Assembly: GCA_034509925.1 (NCBI GenBank)
Contig: CM067533.1
Location: 7,550,035 to 7,614,034, forward strand
Direction: 5' to 3'
Length of the DNA: 64,000 nt
DNA from: Hirudinaria manillensis
Lineage: Eukaryota; Annelida; Clitellata; Hirudinida; Hirudinidae
Made by a program: the position numbers and the translations under genes. Within the stretch, counting starts at the first letter, position 1; every line of letters begins with the position of its first letter. Below, piece by piece: positions 1 to 11,713 of this stretch. Below the pieces are notes generated by a model that saw only the letters and a list, made by a program, of their open reading frames with translations, was not told where the DNA came from and searched no databases.

Positions 1-3000
1 AGTTGTCAACATTGGCTTCGATGTCATTCAAAGATGCATTCACTGGTTTTTGGCCAGCTCCCCAGACCTTAGATCAAAGCGATTTATCTCAAAAACATGA
101 ACTTTTTTTTACATTTCTACACAATTTTATTTCATTTTTTTTATTTATAGACTAAACCCATCAATATTTCTCTTAAATTAAACATTAATTAACAATCTTG
201 AATTCTTTTCCAAGATTGGATCCATTTTTTAAAGAGAAATTAGTAACAAATTCCAAAAAAATCCCAAAAAAATTGTTCACCTTGAATTTCTCTCCAGCGT
301 TCAGTTTCAAGTCACTTGGGAAAACAAAGTTGACGATTTCAACGTCGTCGACCAATCTACTCAACCTCCAACCGCCCAAGGATTCAGTCTGAAGAAGTCA
401 ATTGAATAAATAAATAAATAAATTAATTAATTAATAATTACGCAATTAGTCATTTTGTGCATTTTACGATAATTGCTTCAAATTAAAAACTCAATTGAAT
501 GAGATAAGCGGATCTCGCTGCTACCTTTCTGCCTGAATTCTCGATCAGCACGTATTTTCCATCAGGTGAGGTTTCAGCAATCGAAGTGGTTCCCTTGGCA
601 CTCTTCTGGAAAGTTGTTCTGGCTGAGATTTCTCCTTTGGAAAGAACACCAGAGGAGAAGGCTGCAGATGAAAGTTGACAGCGTGAAAGTAGAATCGTAG
701 GCGGTGACAAGTCAAGGGTTATCAAAGTAAAGAGTTTTCTTTATAACCAAATAAAAGGAGATTAAATTTTAAATCATTTTCAAATAAAATCAAATCATAT
801 GTTTCAAATCAATCAAAGAATCTGAAAACGCTCCCATTACCTCCTCCAGAGAGACCACCTGCACTGGCTGAACTCGAACTGTAGGAGTAGCTCTCGTTGT
901 AGCTGGAAGCGCCACCTGCACCACCTGCTCCACCTGCGCCACCTGCTCCACCGCCAATGAAGAGACCACCGCTACCACCGCCGGAATACATTTCGACCAG
1001 TTGCTTGAGGCCAACTCTGGAAGAACATTTTATTTCTTTATAAATTAACTATTACCAATGGTTAGTTATGAATGCTAATGCAGCGATTAACTGCTAAATT
1101 ATTCAGTTGAGTTATTAATAATAAAGATTAAAGAGCCCAGATGGACTGATTATAACCTCGATTCCTCTCCTTCAAGCAGTTTCCTGTAAGCAGCAATTTC
1201 CAATTCAAGTCCGAGTTTGGTGTCCATGATGTTCTGAAGTTCCTGAATGATGCTTTCGAGTTCGGCCCTGAGACGAGCGATTTCAGTTTTCAATTCTCCA
1301 TTTTCATGTTCGAACTCACGTTCCATTTCCTCCTTTGATCGTCTCAATGTCTCCAATTCCCTCAAGAGTTGGGCGTTCTAGGTGGACAATTAGATGGCTG
1401 TGAATATGCGGCCATTTAAATTATAATACAATTAGTAATACAGCGCTCACCTTTCCTTCAAGGTCTGAAAGTTTATCCCTGAGGTCAGTGACTTGGATCT
1501 TCAAACGCTTCGTTTCTTCTTTGGTGTGGGTGTTTTCCAAGTTCTGCTTGGTGGCTCCGGTTCTGTACTCTTGCAACTACGGATTATCAATTCATGAATA
1601 ATTAAGCAATCGCAAAGAGTTAGCAATAAATATTCAACTGAGGAATAGAAAAGAAATTCGAAATGAGCTACAATTCATCAGAAACTTCTCAGATCATGCA
1701 AACCTTGAGAGTATAGGAAGACTCGATTTCAGTTCTCATTAAGTCCAGTTTCTCATCGTACATCTCCTGAATTTCCCTGAGGGCATTGCCCATTTCATTC
1801 TTCCAGAAATCTCTGTTCTCAGTGGTGGTGTCCCTGTAGGCAAGAGCGGCCAACTCCTTCAGTTCCTTCATTGAAAAAAAAAAAGGAATTTAAATTTTTA
1901 ATACAGGTATGGCAGGTAGGTTCGGTGTGAGTTCCCCCTCAATCCAGGTAGGATTGATTCGTCTAATTCCATTCGACTCACCTGTTCGTGAACGCTCTTC
2001 AGGAATTCCAGTTCCTCTTCGAGAGTTTGACGCCTGTTCTCGGCATCGATATGTCTCAAGGTTTCATCGTCCAAGTTCTGTTTATTTGAGGACGATATAA
2101 ACGATTTATTATTCTCTTTAAAATTTACACTGTCTTCGAAGGTATGGTGAGATACTGAGTGGAGATACCATCATTAATACTGAAAAAGAGCTCTTAATAG
2201 CTCGAACTGAGATAACAAAAACAACGATTGGCATATAATAGCATCCTCTAGCTTTAATAATAACAATAAATATTATACTATTAAACAAAAAAACTGAATA
2301 AACGATAACAACGACAATAATAATAATAATAATTATAATTACGGCTCTGGCAGTGTTGAGGTTAGCATTGAGCGTGGCAATGGTCTTCCTGTCCTTGTCC
2401 TTATCTGCCTCTAGTCCTTCAACTCTCCTTCTCAGAAGACTGATTTCGCCTTCGTAGTCCGAGAGTTGCTGGTTCTGTCTATCGATTTTCTGCCTCTGTT
2501 CGTCATTGGTTTGGAGGGCCTCGCTCAGTCTATCGTTGGAGACAACGATGTTTTAGTGAATCGATTGCATGGACAGTTTTCATTTGATTGTTTATAATTA
2601 TTTAGAATTTATTTAGAAATTATTTAGAAATCTCCTGTTTTGTATTCAGTGCTAGGACTGCTCGCTCGTTACTGCTTTATCAATGTTTGTCTCAGTGTTA
2701 ATGGAGCCAAGATAAAAATTATCTTTTTAGTACAGAAAACCCTGTTTCACGGCTATAGCGATGTTGTTGCTTCCGTGACAGTGTAATTCATGATTTCATC
2801 TCCGTCTGATCATCGTTAAATAACTCGATTATTCAGTGAAATGCCATCATCATATCGCTTTAATCAAGCACCTCACAGTTAAGAGAATAACAGGGAACTG
2901 GTATGTTGTATAATAGGATATGCAGGATGTAACGGGGTCTGTCGCTAATGTCTACAATTAGACTGATAACTAGACAATTTGCACCACCGATGATAAGCTA

Positions 3001-4650
3001 TCATAGGCGACATCTAAACAAAGTGTGAAAGTAGGACCAATTCGCTGTAGGATCCCGTTTGAAATTAGGATCTGGACTGCTTTCACTCGAGCAAATGTTT
3101 CTTGGCTGGAGCAATTAAGCAATTATTTATTAGCAATTAGCGATTAAGAAATTTTAAAGAATCCGAGACCGAATGGGAAGGAGATCGGTATCACTCCACG
3201 ATTGTCTTTAAAAAATCCGTCAACTTCGTCGCTTTCCCGGCTCTCAGACAAGTCTGAGAATTCTCGCCTCAAAATCTGTAATGCTTTAACCTTTCTTTAT
3301 CTTTCTTCTAACCTCAATAGGTCTTGAATCTAAATATATTCGAGCATTTCCTTCGTCACTCAGTTCAAAGAAAGATAAGGGTTCTTTGGAGAGAGAGAGA
3401 GAGTTTGACTCTTTAACGAGGAAATAAGGAAAGGAGACGCTTTATGAGAACCAGCTTCTAGATTACTCAGTTCCCAAGAAATTGAATTAATTCAACCCAC
3501 GGTACCCGTGAAATAAATTGCACCTTGCATGAATTATTAATGAACTTTAATTATGCAACTAATTTATCGACCAGACACACTAAACGCGACAAAGAACTTT
3601 TAGAACCTCAACATATCCTGTCCAAAGTCTTCGAAGATTTTGATTATGATTGCGTGATTGTGGAATTCTGATTGTTCTGCGTATCATTATCGTCGGATGG
3701 TTAATTTATGGTTAATTATTTCTGAGCGGATATATCTGTCAGCATGGATGTCCTACTCATGGTGTAGAAATATCACAGGTAAGCGTTTTGAGTGTTTGAA
3801 CTAATCTAAAACTGCGCTTGGACTTTGATCGTCTTATCGATGTGACTCGATTTTAAAGTCACCTTTAAAGGCATCGGCTTCAAAATAATAATAATTAACC
3901 CATTTCTTTGGCGCAAGAAAAATAGAACGAGCAGTAAATAAATAAATAAATAAATAAATAATTAATTAATTAATAAGCAATGGATACAAAAGGCTTACTT
4001 TGCATTCAATTCTTCATTGATCTCTTCCAGGGAAGCAATCTTGATCTCAAGACGTGCCTTTTCCTTTTCTCCTTCATCAAGGAGTCTCCTTGCTTCGTCC
4101 AACTCCACCTGGAACATGGCCTTAATCTGGGTCGTGTCCTTCCCCCATCTTGACTTTAACTTTTCCAACTCTTCAGTCAGTCTCTTGTTTTGTGCCTCCA
4201 GAAATCTCACCTGGAATAACGATGACATAAAAATAATAATTGCTATTATTAATTCAATACTCGATTAGGTTTTTTTAATGTCGCATTCATTTTTCGTAAA
4301 CGTGCCTTTTCAATGTAGCTGGCGAATCTTTCGTTCAAGTCTTGCATGTCCTTCTTTTCCTTCTCGCGAGAGTTCTTGACACTGGACACCCCTGAGCTGG
4401 CCAAAGGGGTGTAGCTGGATGGCGAGATGGCAAAGGCATTGCCGTACTGGATAGTCTTTTCTCTTCTAACGGTGCTGGAAGACATGGAAGAACCGAGAGG
4501 TGCTTGGATGGATCGGTGGATAATGACATTTCTCGGGGCCACTGAGGGTCGATAAGTGGTGGCTAGGATAGAGGCTCCGCCCTCTGACCCTCCGCTGATT
4601 TCGGTCTTGTAGACGCGACGAGTTGTTTTGGTGACGACTTCCTCGGCCAT
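1..4650 (-). CDS. Cytoplasmic intermediate filament protein with lamin tail domain (3' end outside window)
   Basis: Structural protein that would form cytoplasmic filaments. Exons on the minus strand: 4306-4650, 3999-4210, 2343-2529, 1982-2077, 1704-1865, 1451-1576, 1157-1377, 841-1016, 525-661, 281-388 and 1-67 (partial), giving about 612 residues before the window edge. All phases match. Residues 1-101 are a Ser/Arg-rich head. The coiled-coil rod is about 102-449: it opens with LNERFASYIEK/VRFLEAQN and closes with the family hallmark EIAAYRKLLEGEE. At about 348 residues the rod fits the long coil-1B form of lamins and protostome filaments rather than the roughly 310 of vertebrate cytoplasmic types. 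A Gly/Ser/Tyr-rich linker follows (about 455-508), then a lamin tail domain from about 527 (SAKGTTSIAE, GGWRLSRLVDD, VWGAG). The rod and tail make a nuclear lamin the only alternative; no CaaX or nuclear signal can be judged because the C-terminus is missing. Intron 1 uses a GC donor. Confidence 0.93.
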
Positions 4651-5787
4651 TTTGCCTGATTTCGGAATAAAAAGCCAAAAAGTCAGAAAAAAAAATCAAA
4701 ATTGCAGTCTAACTCGCTTCGGAATTATGCTGACATCGAATGGCAATTACAGTCGTGTTGTTGTTGTTCATGTTGTTAATGATATTGTCGTTGCTGGGCG
4801 TGAAAATCGTAAACGGCATCATTTTCTAAACATTATTTTCTCCTCATTCGAAGATTATGGGGGCGTTGAACAATGGAAGATGTTCAAAGTTCTGTTACGT
4901 TTGAAGCACAAGAACTGAGGATGACGTTGAAAGTTAGTGGGTCACTTCAGAATAAAGAAAAAAAAAAGAAAAGGAGTGTGGTGTGGTGTGTGTTTGTGTT
5001 CTGTTTTGTATGTAATAAGTACTTGTCTATGTTTTGTATGCTGTCTGCGATGTACAATACCGATACTGATGTTGTTGGTATTGTTTTCATTGCAGGCGAC
5101 GAATATCCTACTATTAGTGCTACAAAGAGATTTGAAGACTTGAAAAATCATTCGTAAATTCCATCTTCAACAAGAATTTAAATTAAAGAAATGTGCTTTG
5201 GAAGACGAAAACAAAAGCTGTGCTGTTAATGTAGGGACGTGCGTTTATGTTTTTATTGAATTTCTAAAATTATTGGCTGATGATTTTTGCAGATTATAGT
5301 CGGTCGCCGGTCAACGTTTTTGGCTTTCCATGGTAACTGAAAGAAGATTCTATGCACGCGATGTTAGGGTTTAAAAATTAATTTAACTTTTATTGCAAAT
5401 AATAAACGTTTCGATACCAATGCTATTCTGGAGAATCCAGAATATTTTGCAAAATAAAAGTCTCTCGTGCAATCACTAATTGAAGCACTAATCAGTTAAT
5501 ATCAGAGTTTATCAAAGAATTACATTTAATTAAATGGTTATAAAATCGTAATACACCATCGAACCATCGAGTATTCAAGCAGCTAATTTCTAAATCGCTT
5601 AACAATCAAAATTCAGATTCAAAATTACAAAAACACAAAAATAAAACAACAGCAACAATGTGTCTGTTGTGTATTTCCAACGAAACATTTTCAAAACCCA
5701 TAACAAACAATACAAACAAAACTCACTTTACAATTGGAACCAAAAACCTTGCAAGCGACGAAAACTCAAAAGGCTAGGCAGGAGCTG

Positions 5788-5822
5788 AGTGTGAAGAAGT
5801 CACCAGAGTTAGCCTTTTTATA
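5788..5822 (-). promoter_or_regulatory. TATA box and initiator of the intermediate-filament gene
   Basis: On the minus strand TATAAAAAGG lies at 5813-5822. The initiator-like TCACACT lies at 5788-5794, placing +1 near 5792, 30 bp from the first T of the TATA box. A good donor (GTGAGT, 5721-5726) follows about 65 bp downstream. An acceptor (AAATCAG, last base 4656) sits 5 bp before the ATG at 4650. This implies a short noncoding first exon (about 5727-5792), a 5'UTR intron of about 1.07 kb and a five-base leader GCAAA in exon 2. The element spacing is textbook; transcription itself is inferred. Confidence 0.7.
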
Positions 5823-6889
5823 GGTTCGATACCGTGCTACGCTGGATGCTGGAATGATAATAATGGAGGTTGCAGCCAAAAGAATTTAAACTAATTGCTT
5901 CAGAAATAATAGTAATAATTGTGAAATCCGTCTGTGATTAATGTTGCTATTGCTATACCAGGTATTTCCTAAGTGTTGGAGGTGGATTTTTGTCATCCTA
6001 AGAATTCATCCAGGTAATACTTTGCCAACATATTTATTTTTCAGTGTTTTTATGATTTCCAGTTTTTGCAGAAGCTTGTGAAAACAATTATAAAATTTAT
6101 AATAAAAATTGATTTTGAATTTATTGCTTTGTAATTTCTGCCTTTATTTATTTATTTATTTAAATCATCATTGAATGACCTTAATGTTGGTCCGTTGATC
6201 AAAAATAAATTGGTTTGTTTACAAAATATGTTTCCTCTGATGCTGACAAGCTTTAAGAACAAAATACAGCAATAATTTTTGAATTAAATATCGGAATAAT
6301 AATAATAACAACAACAACAACAACAACAATAATAATAATAATACTAATAATAATAAAAGTGCATAATTAAATGTAAAATAAATTATTGTGACACACCTCA
6401 GTTACAATGAAGCCTCCTTTCTCTTTCTTAAAAGGAAAACATAAAAAAAAATAATTTATTTTATATTAATTAAATAAGTAATACAATAAATATTTGTGTT
6501 AAGGTTATAATTATATAATAGTATAATATATGTACTATTATAATAAATATAATATATATTTATATGGAGTAGTACTTTTTAAATTTCTGGAAATTCCAAT
6601 AATCGATTTAAATATTTTATTTTGGCGCAGGGTTTGGTCAACAGTGATGATATCACAAATACAATTACAATCTGTTGCTTTACAAAGCTACCCCATAATT
6701 TAAATAGATATACATATATAGATACATGCATATTTATACATGTACATATGTTCACCTAATCTGGTAATTTATAACCTTTGTTATACTTTCTTATACTCAA
6801 GAAGCCAAGCTGTTGGAGTTTTGACCTTTATAATAAATTCTTCAGCAAATATTCGCTTCCGAAGCTAAATAGTTTCATAGAAATTAACC

Positions 6890-7075
6890 TAGCGCCATTC
6901 ACACCCCCACTCCCGGGCCAAATTGCGGGTCTTTCACCCACACACAGCTTCGGGGCCCAGTGAAGAGTGGCTGCTCAATGAGCTGTGCTCAGCTCTGCAC
7001 CTTCGTAATATTGGTTAAGAGGCTCTCTTGAGATCGGCTACTGGTACTTGAATACCTGTGCCACTTGACAGGACG
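6890..7075. other. GC-rich island, possible old repeat element
   Basis: About 185 bp of balanced, non-repetitive, GC-rich sequence surrounded by AT-rich low-complexity DNA. It contains CCCGGGCC and a run of CA-rich and CTG-rich words, with no convincing open frame or splice sites. It could be a degraded interspersed element or a regulatory island; I cannot classify it. Confidence 0.25.
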
Positions 7076-8144
7076 CTAGCAGTTGCGCAAGATGGCCAAT
7101 TTCAATTTGCTAAAGAATTTGCAGTCAACAGCAGCTCTGGCGACCTCGTTTTTCAGTTTATTCCGACAGCAACAACACTGACTACGAATTGCATCGATGT
7201 GGTTGTTGTTGTTGTGGTTGTATGGTAAATCTCTGATCTCGTTTCTTAAATGTTTATTTTGAATTTTCTCCTTTTCCACAAAAAAAAACAGCATTTTTTG
7301 AAATGGATTCTTCAAAGGGAAATCGATTTTTAAAAAAAGTCCGTGAGAAGCCAAAAGCCAAAGATTGTGGCATCTGAATTTCATCTTTAAACGTCGCTTT
7401 ATTGGGTCGCCATTTTGACTCCAGTCATCATCATCATCATTGAAAATTTGAAAAAGAAAACAACGATTTTTTTTTGAAAATTTCATTTCAATTATCAAAT
7501 AATTAATTAAATAAGGCAATAATTAACTTTGAAAATGTTACTATTATTTGTAAAGATGACAAAATGGTGGAATGAATTCCACATGGACGATTGTGTTTCC
7601 AGATTGCAGGAATGGAATGATGAGTCACGCAAATGACCTTTTGGAGACCCAGTACGGTGAACCTTGACCTGGATGAACTCTTGACGTGATTGGAAAATTT
7701 GAATATAAGCTCCACCCACTTCCATTCGCATTCTCCATGCTTTCCATTGTGGCTGTTCATCTTTAGAACAAAGAATGGACAAAGGAAGTGGCCTGGAGAG
7801 TGACCTCTTTGTTCTCTGAGAAAGTATTTTCCGGATAAACATAAAGTGAATAATAATAGTAATTATAATAATAATAAATAACATCATCACAATTATCAGT
7901 TTTGTTATGTTAGTATAATGTGTTATAAAATATCTCAAACTGCCGTCAATTCTAAAACCAATAATAATAATTATTATTGTGAAATAATAATATCCTTCAA
8001 TTAATAAATTATGTTAATGTGGCGTTTAATTTTTGCCTGGCTCCTAATAGACCACTCGAACGAGGATCTATTAATTGCTGCAATTAAGGTGACAATTATT
8101 ATTATTCTGATCACGATTAATGTTGTTCTTGATGTATTAAATAG

Positions 8145-8220
8145 TAATAATAATAATAATAATAATAATATTGTATTTATCATTATAATAATAATAATAA
8201 TAATTATTATTATTATTATA
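8145..8220. repeat. (AAT)n/(ATT)n inverted microsatellite
   Basis: A run of AAT units is followed, after about 20 bases, by further AAT units and then ATT units. The two halves can pair into a long A/T hairpin. Confidence 0.8.
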
Positions 8221-9044
8221 GAGCGAATAAATTATGACAAGTAAGCTGAACCCCATCCAAATGATATTTCAGTATAGACGAATGAAGGACCTACGTTCTT
8301 GTTGAGGCTGAATTCCCACTCGAGCTGCTCATTTGCATATTCATGTGGTGAATCATAGAAGTTTGAGAGTTATTAAAAATGATATAATTTTCTTTTAAAT
8401 AAATCGAATTAAATTGAAAAGTTTGAATTTTTATGAAAATTGTGCTTTAATTGTGGGCAATAATATAAATAAACACTTGAAATAAATATAATAAATATAA
8501 TATAAACATATATTCAACTAATAGTAATAATAGTAATAATAATAATATTAACAATTAATTCGAGAATGTTTTCAAGATTAATAAACATTTTTCTCATGTT
8601 GATCTGTTTGGTAGATTTTATTTTTTTCAAATTATAAAAGCAAATAAAAAACAAAATAAACTTTGGTCTCGGATTTAAAGTCTGGTTTTTCAAAATCTCG
8701 TGAGACTCCATCATCATTATCGTCATCATCTTCGTCGTCATCATCATTATCATCATCAATCTGTATCTTGACCCGACTTGACCTTTACCCTGATTTCGGC
8801 ATTTTAAAATTTTTCTGTCACTTTGTGAGGCAATGCATAAATTATTCACAAATATTTCCTAATTTATCAATTGTTAATGATACAAGTGCTAATAACACCA
8901 TATGTAAATATTATAAATAATAATAATAAAATCAACATAATTCATAATAATATTAACAATTAACATACAATAACGGCAATATCTTAATATATAACATTAT
9001 GTAATTTTATCATTTTGAAATACGTTTCGATATTATATTATGCA

Positions 9045-9045
<1 letters not shown>

Positions 9046-9099
<54 letters not shown>
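9046..9099. repeat. (AAT)n microsatellite
   Basis: About 18 nearly perfect AAT trinucleotides in intergenic DNA. Confidence 0.95.
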
Positions 9100-9102
<3 letters not shown>

Positions 9103-9708
9103 GAAATATTTCATCGCATTTCTCCAGCATGAATCTGGTTCCAACTGGAACAGATTAGAGTGATTATAGTCTGCCCAATAAAACATCGAATGGCGCCAAA
9201 ATTGGCCTCATCTTGGGTGGGTGGATGGGTGGGTGGGTGTTAGGCATTCCACAGATTTCAAGTCATCAGGTACAAAACCATTTGGACTTTGGCATCCAAT
9301 TTTGGCTCATTTTCTTTATAATTATTTGTTAAATAGGTTTTATTGTTATTGCAGATAATTTAATCTTCTAATTGTAGCATGAATGTTTATGTAAATATTA
9401 AAATAAACATTTAATTCTTGAGCATGAAAAACATTCACGATAGAATTTTATAAATAATTATCAAAAATCATCAAAAATAAACTCCTATTTTCCTTAAATT
9501 GCCCTAAAAAAAAACAAAAACAATTAACTGATTATATTTCTTTTTACGAAAAATCGTAATTATTTCCCCCACTCGAACATTGGTCTCGATAGTTTCAATA
9601 ATTTTCTAATTGAAAAATCAACAAATCACTTCCTAAGGACTGACGTTGCTATGAACTCTGAGTCACGTGATGACGCCGTGTCTGGAAAACAAACGGCCCA
9701 GTGGAAGT

Positions 9709-9816
9709 GTGATGATGACGACGACGACGACGATGATGATGATGGTGATGATGACGATGACGACGAAGACGATGATGATGATGACGATGATGATGATGAT
9801 GATGATGACGAAGACA
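9709..9816 (+). repeat. (GAY)n array, GAT/GAC mixed
   Basis: About 36 triplets, almost all GAT or GAC with a few GAA or GGT. Read on the plus strand it is a poly-Asp frame (9651-9941), but no flanking protein similarity or splice signals support a gene. Similar arrays on the opposite strand occur in plain intergenic and intronic DNA. Confidence 0.85.
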
Positions 9817-10370
9817 AGGCGATGACTAAGAGTCATGACTGTGCCGTGATAAAACTTGGAAGTATTTCAACGTCGTTTCTCAAAATGGATGAATTGGAAG
9901 GTTTTGATGCTGGATTCAATTACACGAATTTTGACATTTAAACGTTTTTAAGAAGGATAATAAAAATAAAATTACTAAAAAAATATTATTTTATTTATTT
10001 AAAAATATTAATACTACTACTAATAATAATAATAATGCTATCAAAACACTATCGATTGTCCCACATCCCTCTTCAAGTACTTGAATTGAAATTAGTTCAT
10101 CCTAAAATTATCCCAAATTCATGAATAATTCGACATTAATTTCACGACTGGAAAGTCATTAGGAATCGTCCGACATTACTTTCCCCTAATTTTGGGCCTC
10201 GTATTTTATTTAAAAATCAACTTATTCCTTAGGAAAGCCAACAATTATTTCAAAATAAACAAACTAAATGCTTAAATGTACACTCCGTAATGTTCAACAT
10301 TTCTAATATTTACAGAAATGATTATTGTTAACCAACGTCATGGGTTGAGGTTTGAAAGGTCATCATTATC

Positions 10371-10386
10371 ATCTTTTACATCACCA

Positions 10387-10421
<35 letters not shown>

Positions 10422-10443
10422 ATCATCATCATCATCATCATCA
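10371..10443 (-). repeat. (GAY)n array, ATC/GTC on the plus strand
   Basis: ATC and GTC triplets alternate in blocks. This is the same repeat class as 9709-9816, on the opposite strand, and lies outside any recognised gene. Confidence 0.85.
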
Positions 10444-11114
10444 CCACTAACATACCACCAAGCATCGTTAGTTTTATGATAGCTCATTATTCTGCAAGAC
10501 AATTTAAATCTGCCATCAGAGCCATTTAAAACAATATCACAGCCTAATCATCACGTAAAAACATAATAATAATAGAAATAATAATAATAAATATATTAAA
10601 TTAATAATAATAATAATAAATTATAGGCGGCTCTAAAAACAATTTTACTGCATTGAAATAATAATTTTAACAAATTTTGCAATAATAAATATTTTATTAT
10701 ATTATACGACCACGTGGTTCTCATCATCTGAGTTCATTGGAGTTAATGTGTCAATTTATGCAAATTTATGCAAATTATGCACCATCCTATCAAGTGATTG
10801 ACAAACAGATGAAAGAAAAAAGCATCCAAACTGTCTCCACTAAAAAGATTTCCATTTATTTATTATTTATTTATTTATTTCCGTGGATTTTAGAATTTAT
10901 TTGAGCGGAATAAAAATCAATTTGTGATGATATTTACAAACAAATGTGGATAAATTGAATGATAAAACATTGAAATAATATATAATACAATAACATATAT
11001 CAGGAACTTGTTGTCACAAAGTTCATTTCAAGCATTTATTTCTCCAACAATAATTGTGAATAAATTGATAAATAAAATAATAATAATAATAACAACAACA
11101 ATAACAACAGTAAT

Positions 11115-11150
<36 letters not shown>

Positions 11151-11713
11151 GAGAAATTGTCTTAATGATATTAAAGTGCCGATTGAAATGCTAATGAATG
11201 AACAATCCATTAACTTGAACTACATACCGGAACAATGTCACATGCAATCTTGAAGCGCAAATGATGATCATCATCATCATCATCATCATCGTCGTCATCA
11301 ACATCGTCATCGTCATCATCATCATCATCATCATCCACCATGTACAAATGATAGCGTTATCTGACATATTAAGAACAACTGAAAGCAATTGCAGGGCTTC
11401 TAAAAACTCTTGGCCAATCAAATCGCGGCATGAAGGTAAACGAAGCCTCTCATTCGGCGCTTTAAATAGCTCGGGGCAGGTAAGAAAGAACAAATCGTTC
11501 TGTCAACAGGACCAGACCAGGTTGAAATTGTGCTCATTTGCATAATATCATCATCATCATCATCATCATCCACATCATCATCATCACTGGCTCGACTGGA
11601 AAATCTCTCGAGTCGACTTCTCGAAATCTCCGTCTCCACGTGCGAGTCGAAGTCACGACACGACGTGACCAGGGGGTGGGTTGTCCCTCTATCCAACGTC
11701 CCTAGTAACGGAG

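Larger units (their letters stand above)
5823..11713. other. Intergenic, no gene seen; microsatellite-rich
   Basis: I see no exon with family resemblance on either strand. The stretch holds (AAT)n near 6296-6355, 8145-8220 and 9046-9099, ATG/ATC and GAY arrays near 8710-8757, 9709-9816, 10371-10443 and 11262-11335, and a GC-rich patch at 6890-7075. Open frames such as the poly-Asp frame at 9651-9941 are produced by the repeats. Confidence 0.6.

Noticed and set aside
7076-7519. 147-codon minus-strand frame
   Set aside because: Low-complexity composition with an Asp run from ATC repeats and no recognisable domain or splice support.
9651-9941. Open frame with long poly-Asp
   Set aside because: It is generated by a GAY microsatellite; no start context, splice sites or similarity, and the same repeat occurs in noncoding DNA in both orientations.
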